This document shows, one piece after another, positions 63,867 to 64,000 of a DNA stretch of 64,000 bases (positions are counted from its first letter, which is position 1; each line of letters starts with the position of its first letter). This DNA is from Hansfordia pulvinata (taxonomy: Eukaryota; Ascomycota; Sordariomycetes; Xylariales), in contig BJKQ01000006.1 in NCBI GenBank assembly GCA_006538405.1, forward strand, positions 953,001-1,017,000, written 5' to 3'. The notes below the pieces were generated by a model that was not told the DNA's origin, did no database searches, and saw only the letters and a list, made by a program, of their open reading frames with translations. Made by a program: the position numbers and the translations under genes.

Positions 63867-64000
63867 ATGCGCGGCCGGAGCCATGGCCGAGGGGGACCTG
63901 CTCAGCCCATGCGCTGCTTCCGGCGCACCCACACCTCCTTCTCCTCCTCCTGCCGCCCAGCCTCCCCGTCCCCGTCCCCGTCTTCGCCGGAGGCCGCAGG
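63867..64000 (+). CDS. possible 5' end of a gene running off the window
   Basis: Two frames open from ATG codons (63867/63909 and 63883) and stay open to the edge with Pro/Ser-rich sequence. The codon context is GC-rich like a coding start, but nothing recognisable is encoded in about 40 codons. This may be a chance opening. Confidence 0.2.
   Translation, partial: MRGRSHGRGGPAQPMRCFRRTHTSFSSSCRPASPSPSPSSPEAA

Noticed and set aside
1..64000. CRISPR array, bacterial operon, prophage or biosynthetic cluster
   Set aside because: No direct repeats with spacers, no phage or polyketide/nonribosomal enzymes; genes are spliced fungal housekeeping genes.

Overview
The window is nuclear DNA of a filamentous ascomycete, most likely a member of the Sordariomycetes or a close relative. 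The reasons are short GT-AG introns of about 50-100 bases with CTAAC/CTGAC-like branch sites, compact genes on both strands with no operon logic, and fungal families such as HIR3, the ChAPs exomer subunit, IML2, a Trk potassium transporter and a 2EXR-domain protein. The DNA is GC-rich. I found no bacterial operon, CRISPR array, rRNA, convincing tRNA or intact transposon.

Layout, left to right: the 3' part of NOT2 (CCR4-NOT), with the left edge falling on an intron; a poly-glutamine protein with a hydrophobic tail; a C2H2-like zinc-finger gene broken by two in-frame stops; QCR10 (complex III) diverging from MED4 (Mediator); a 2EXR protein; a polytopic membrane protein; an ABHD12-like hydrolase converging on class 2 dihydroorotate dehydrogenase, which diverges from ALG10; a small His-rich protein with a conserved-looking C-terminus; a Trk-type K+ transporter; a secreted RlpA-like (double-psi barrel) protein; IML2 diverging from SEM1/DSS1; a ChAPs exomer subunit diverging from HIR3; a Lys-rich hypothetical protein with a signal-peptide exon; IPK1; GPN1; RPB12; a HIT-domain protein; and an aldo-keto reductase. 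Long intergenic stretches (about 2-3 kb at 20.7-22.8, 25-27.7, 28.1-30.8, 33-35.2, 39.1-41.4, 52.7-55.6 and 61.6-63.9 kb) contain microsatellites and recurring short words but no gene I can support.

The genes are mostly housekeeping and are not a co-functional cluster: transcription (NOT2, MED4, RPB12, GPN1, HIR3), mitochondria (QCR10, DHODH, IML2), glycosylation and trafficking (ALG10, ChAPs), inositol phosphates (IPK1), proteasome (SEM1), K+ uptake. I do not see a new multi-gene system. The most unusual signals are: (i) at least seven, probably eight, otherwise intact genes each broken by a single-base frame slip, mostly at or near short G/C runs, best explained by indel errors in the assembly; where I give a protein length for these genes it assumes that one slip is corrected; (ii) an 8-base word (TACGAGTA and its complement) found 18 times in intergenic DNA and not in the coding regions I read, sometimes fused to a palindrome; (iii) the zinc-finger pseudogene; (iv) tiny or atypical exons (start-codon-only exon, 9- and 12-base exons, one GC-AG intron).
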